Positions 4,653 through 5,446 of a DNA stretch of 5,446 nucleotides are shown in pieces (the stretch's first letter is position 1; every line of letters starts with the position of its first letter). Made by a program: the position numbers and the translations under genes. The notes below the pieces were generated by a model. The model was not told where the DNA came from. It did not search any database and saw only the letters and a program-made list of their open reading frames with translations. Where the stretch lies: assembly GCA_964416315.1 (NCBI GenBank), contig CAYQDR010000186.1, positions 1-5,446 on the forward strand, read 5' to 3'. The stretch comes from CAYQDR01 sp964416315. GTDB lineage: Bacteria > Methylomirabilota > Methylomirabilia > Rokubacteriales > DASRDR01.

Positions 4653-5446
4653 ATGGCGACGAGCATCCGCGAGCTGGTGGAGGGGCGGGCCCGGGCGGCG
4701 CGCGAGGCCGCGCAGGCGCTGGCGATCGCCGCGACCCGCGTGAAGAACGAGGCTCTCGCCCAGATGGCGCGCGGGCTCGAGGAGAAGGCGCCGGCCGTCC
4801 TCGAGGCCAACCGCGCCGACCTCGAGCGGGCGCGGGCCGAAGGGCACCCGCGCGCCTTCCTCGACCGGCTGACGCTCACCGACACGCGCATCGAGGCGAT
4901 GGCCGCGGGGATCCGCCAGGTCGCCGCCCTCCCCGATCCCGTCGGGGAGACGATTCGGATGTGGCGCCGGCCGAACGGCATGGAGGTCGGGCGCGTCCGG
5001 GTCCCCCTGGGCGTGATCGGGTTCATCTACGAGAGCCGGCCGAACGTCACCGCCGACGCGGCGGCGCTGTGCGTGAAGTCGGGGAACGCGTGCGTCCTCC
5101 GCGGCGGCCGCGAGGCGCTCGAGTCGAACGCCGTGATCGCGGCGCTCCTCGCGAAGGGCCTCGAGAAGGCGGGGCTCCCGGCCGAGGCCCTCGGGTTCAT
5201 CGACGTGCCCGACCGCGAGGCGGTGGACGTCCTCATCACGCTCGACCGGTACGTGGACCTCGTCGTCCCCCGCGGGGGCGAGGCGTTCGTCCGGATGGTC
5301 GGCGAGCGGGCGACGATGCCGGTCCTCAAGCACGACAAGGGGGTCTGCCACGTCTACGTGGACGCCGACGCCGATCTCCAGATGGCGGCGGAGATCGCGG
5401 TGAACGCGAAGGTCCAGCGCCCCAGCGTCTGCAACGCCATGGAGAC
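4653..5446 (+). CDS. proA: gamma-glutamyl phosphate reductase, N-terminal part (3' end outside window)
   Basis: This enzyme reduces glutamyl-5-phosphate to glutamate-5-semialdehyde with NADPH, the second step of proline synthesis, and it receives the unstable product of ProB. The frame is open from ATG 4653 to the window edge: 264 full codons of a family usually about 415-420 long. Recognisable parts are the N-terminal helices (1-60) with AATRVKNEAL (26-35), VPLGVIGFIYESRPNVTADA (117-136), CVKSGNACVLRGGREALESN (140-159), LVVPRGGEAFV (203-213), MPVLKHDKGVCHVYVD (222-237) and NAKVQRPSVCNAMET (251-265). Cys260 in the last block is the catalytic cysteine of this aldehyde-dehydrogenase-like family. 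The coding sequence ends within codon 265. It belongs to one operon with proB. nadD often follows in this arrangement, but that lies outside the window. Confidence 0.96.
   Translation, partial: MATSIRELVEGRARAAREAAQALAIAATRVKNEALAQMARGLEEKAPAVLEANRADLERARAEGHPRAFLDRLTLTDTRIEAMAAGIRQVAALPDPVGETIRMWRRPNGMEVGRVRVPLGVIGFIYESRPNVTADAAALCVKSGNACVLRGGREALESNAVIAALLAKGLEKAGLPAEALGFIDVPDREAVDVLITLDRYVDLVVPRGGEAFVRMVGERATMPVLKHDKGVCHVYVDADADLQMAAEIAVNAKVQRPSVCNAME

Noticed and set aside
3237..5351. 704-codon open frame on the minus strand across proB and proA
   Set aside because: It is in exact codon register with proB and proA, so antisense stops would need TTA, CTA or TCA codons, which very GC-rich genes avoid. 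Its translation is low-complexity, rich in Arg, Pro, Asp and His, with no recognisable domain, whereas both sense genes are unmistakable.
1..5446. A new defence, mobile or biosynthetic system
   Set aside because: Every sizeable frame with real protein features belongs to a known housekeeping family or to the small YXWGXW-like protein. No nuclease, transposase, integrase, toxin or CRISPR-like array is visible.

Overview
This is a very GC-rich bacterial chromosomal segment, with third codon positions almost always G or C. It carries housekeeping genes plus one small secreted-protein gene. There is no phage, transposase, CRISPR or plasmid signal. The Obg protein ends right after its G domain, without the C-terminal OCT domain usual in Firmicutes and Actinobacteria. 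L27 lacks the cleavable Firmicutes-type N-terminal extension. Both features argue for a Gram-negative-type, non-actinobacterial lineage. The GC level, the NuoN type and the YXWGXW-like protein would fit an uncultivated soil or subsurface group such as Rokubacteria/Methylomirabilota or a deltaproteobacterial relative. That placement is only an inference.

Layout: (1) 1-1055 (+) is the 3' part of nuoN, the end of a complex I operon. (2) A 34-bp convergent gap with a G/C hairpin separates it from a minus-strand gene (1090-1410) for a short secreted protein with four Trp/Gly repeats of the YXWGXW kind. (3) A 279-bp divergent intergenic region (1411-1689) holds two inverted repeats, a 9-bp tandem repeat and a convincing sigma-70-like promoter (TTGACA, 17 bp, TCAAAT) driving rplU. 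(4) rplU (L21) and rpmA (L27) follow, 11 bp apart. (5) A 185-bp spacer (2274-2458) is packed with hairpins, one of which resembles the hairpin after nuoN, so it looks like a dispersed palindromic repeat. (6) obgE, proB and the start of proA follow; obgE and proB are 4 bp apart, and proB and proA are 48 bp apart. proA runs off the right edge just after its catalytic cysteine.

The plus-strand run rplU-rpmA-obgE-proB-proA is a widespread bacterial arrangement. L21 and L27 are 50S proteins, Obg is a GTPase acting in 50S maturation, and ProB and ProA carry out the first two steps of proline synthesis from glutamate. I found no new multi-gene system. The points worth a second look are the repeated palindromic elements, the architecture of the divergent intergenic region, the obgE start region without a well-placed ribosome binding site, and the small repeat protein.
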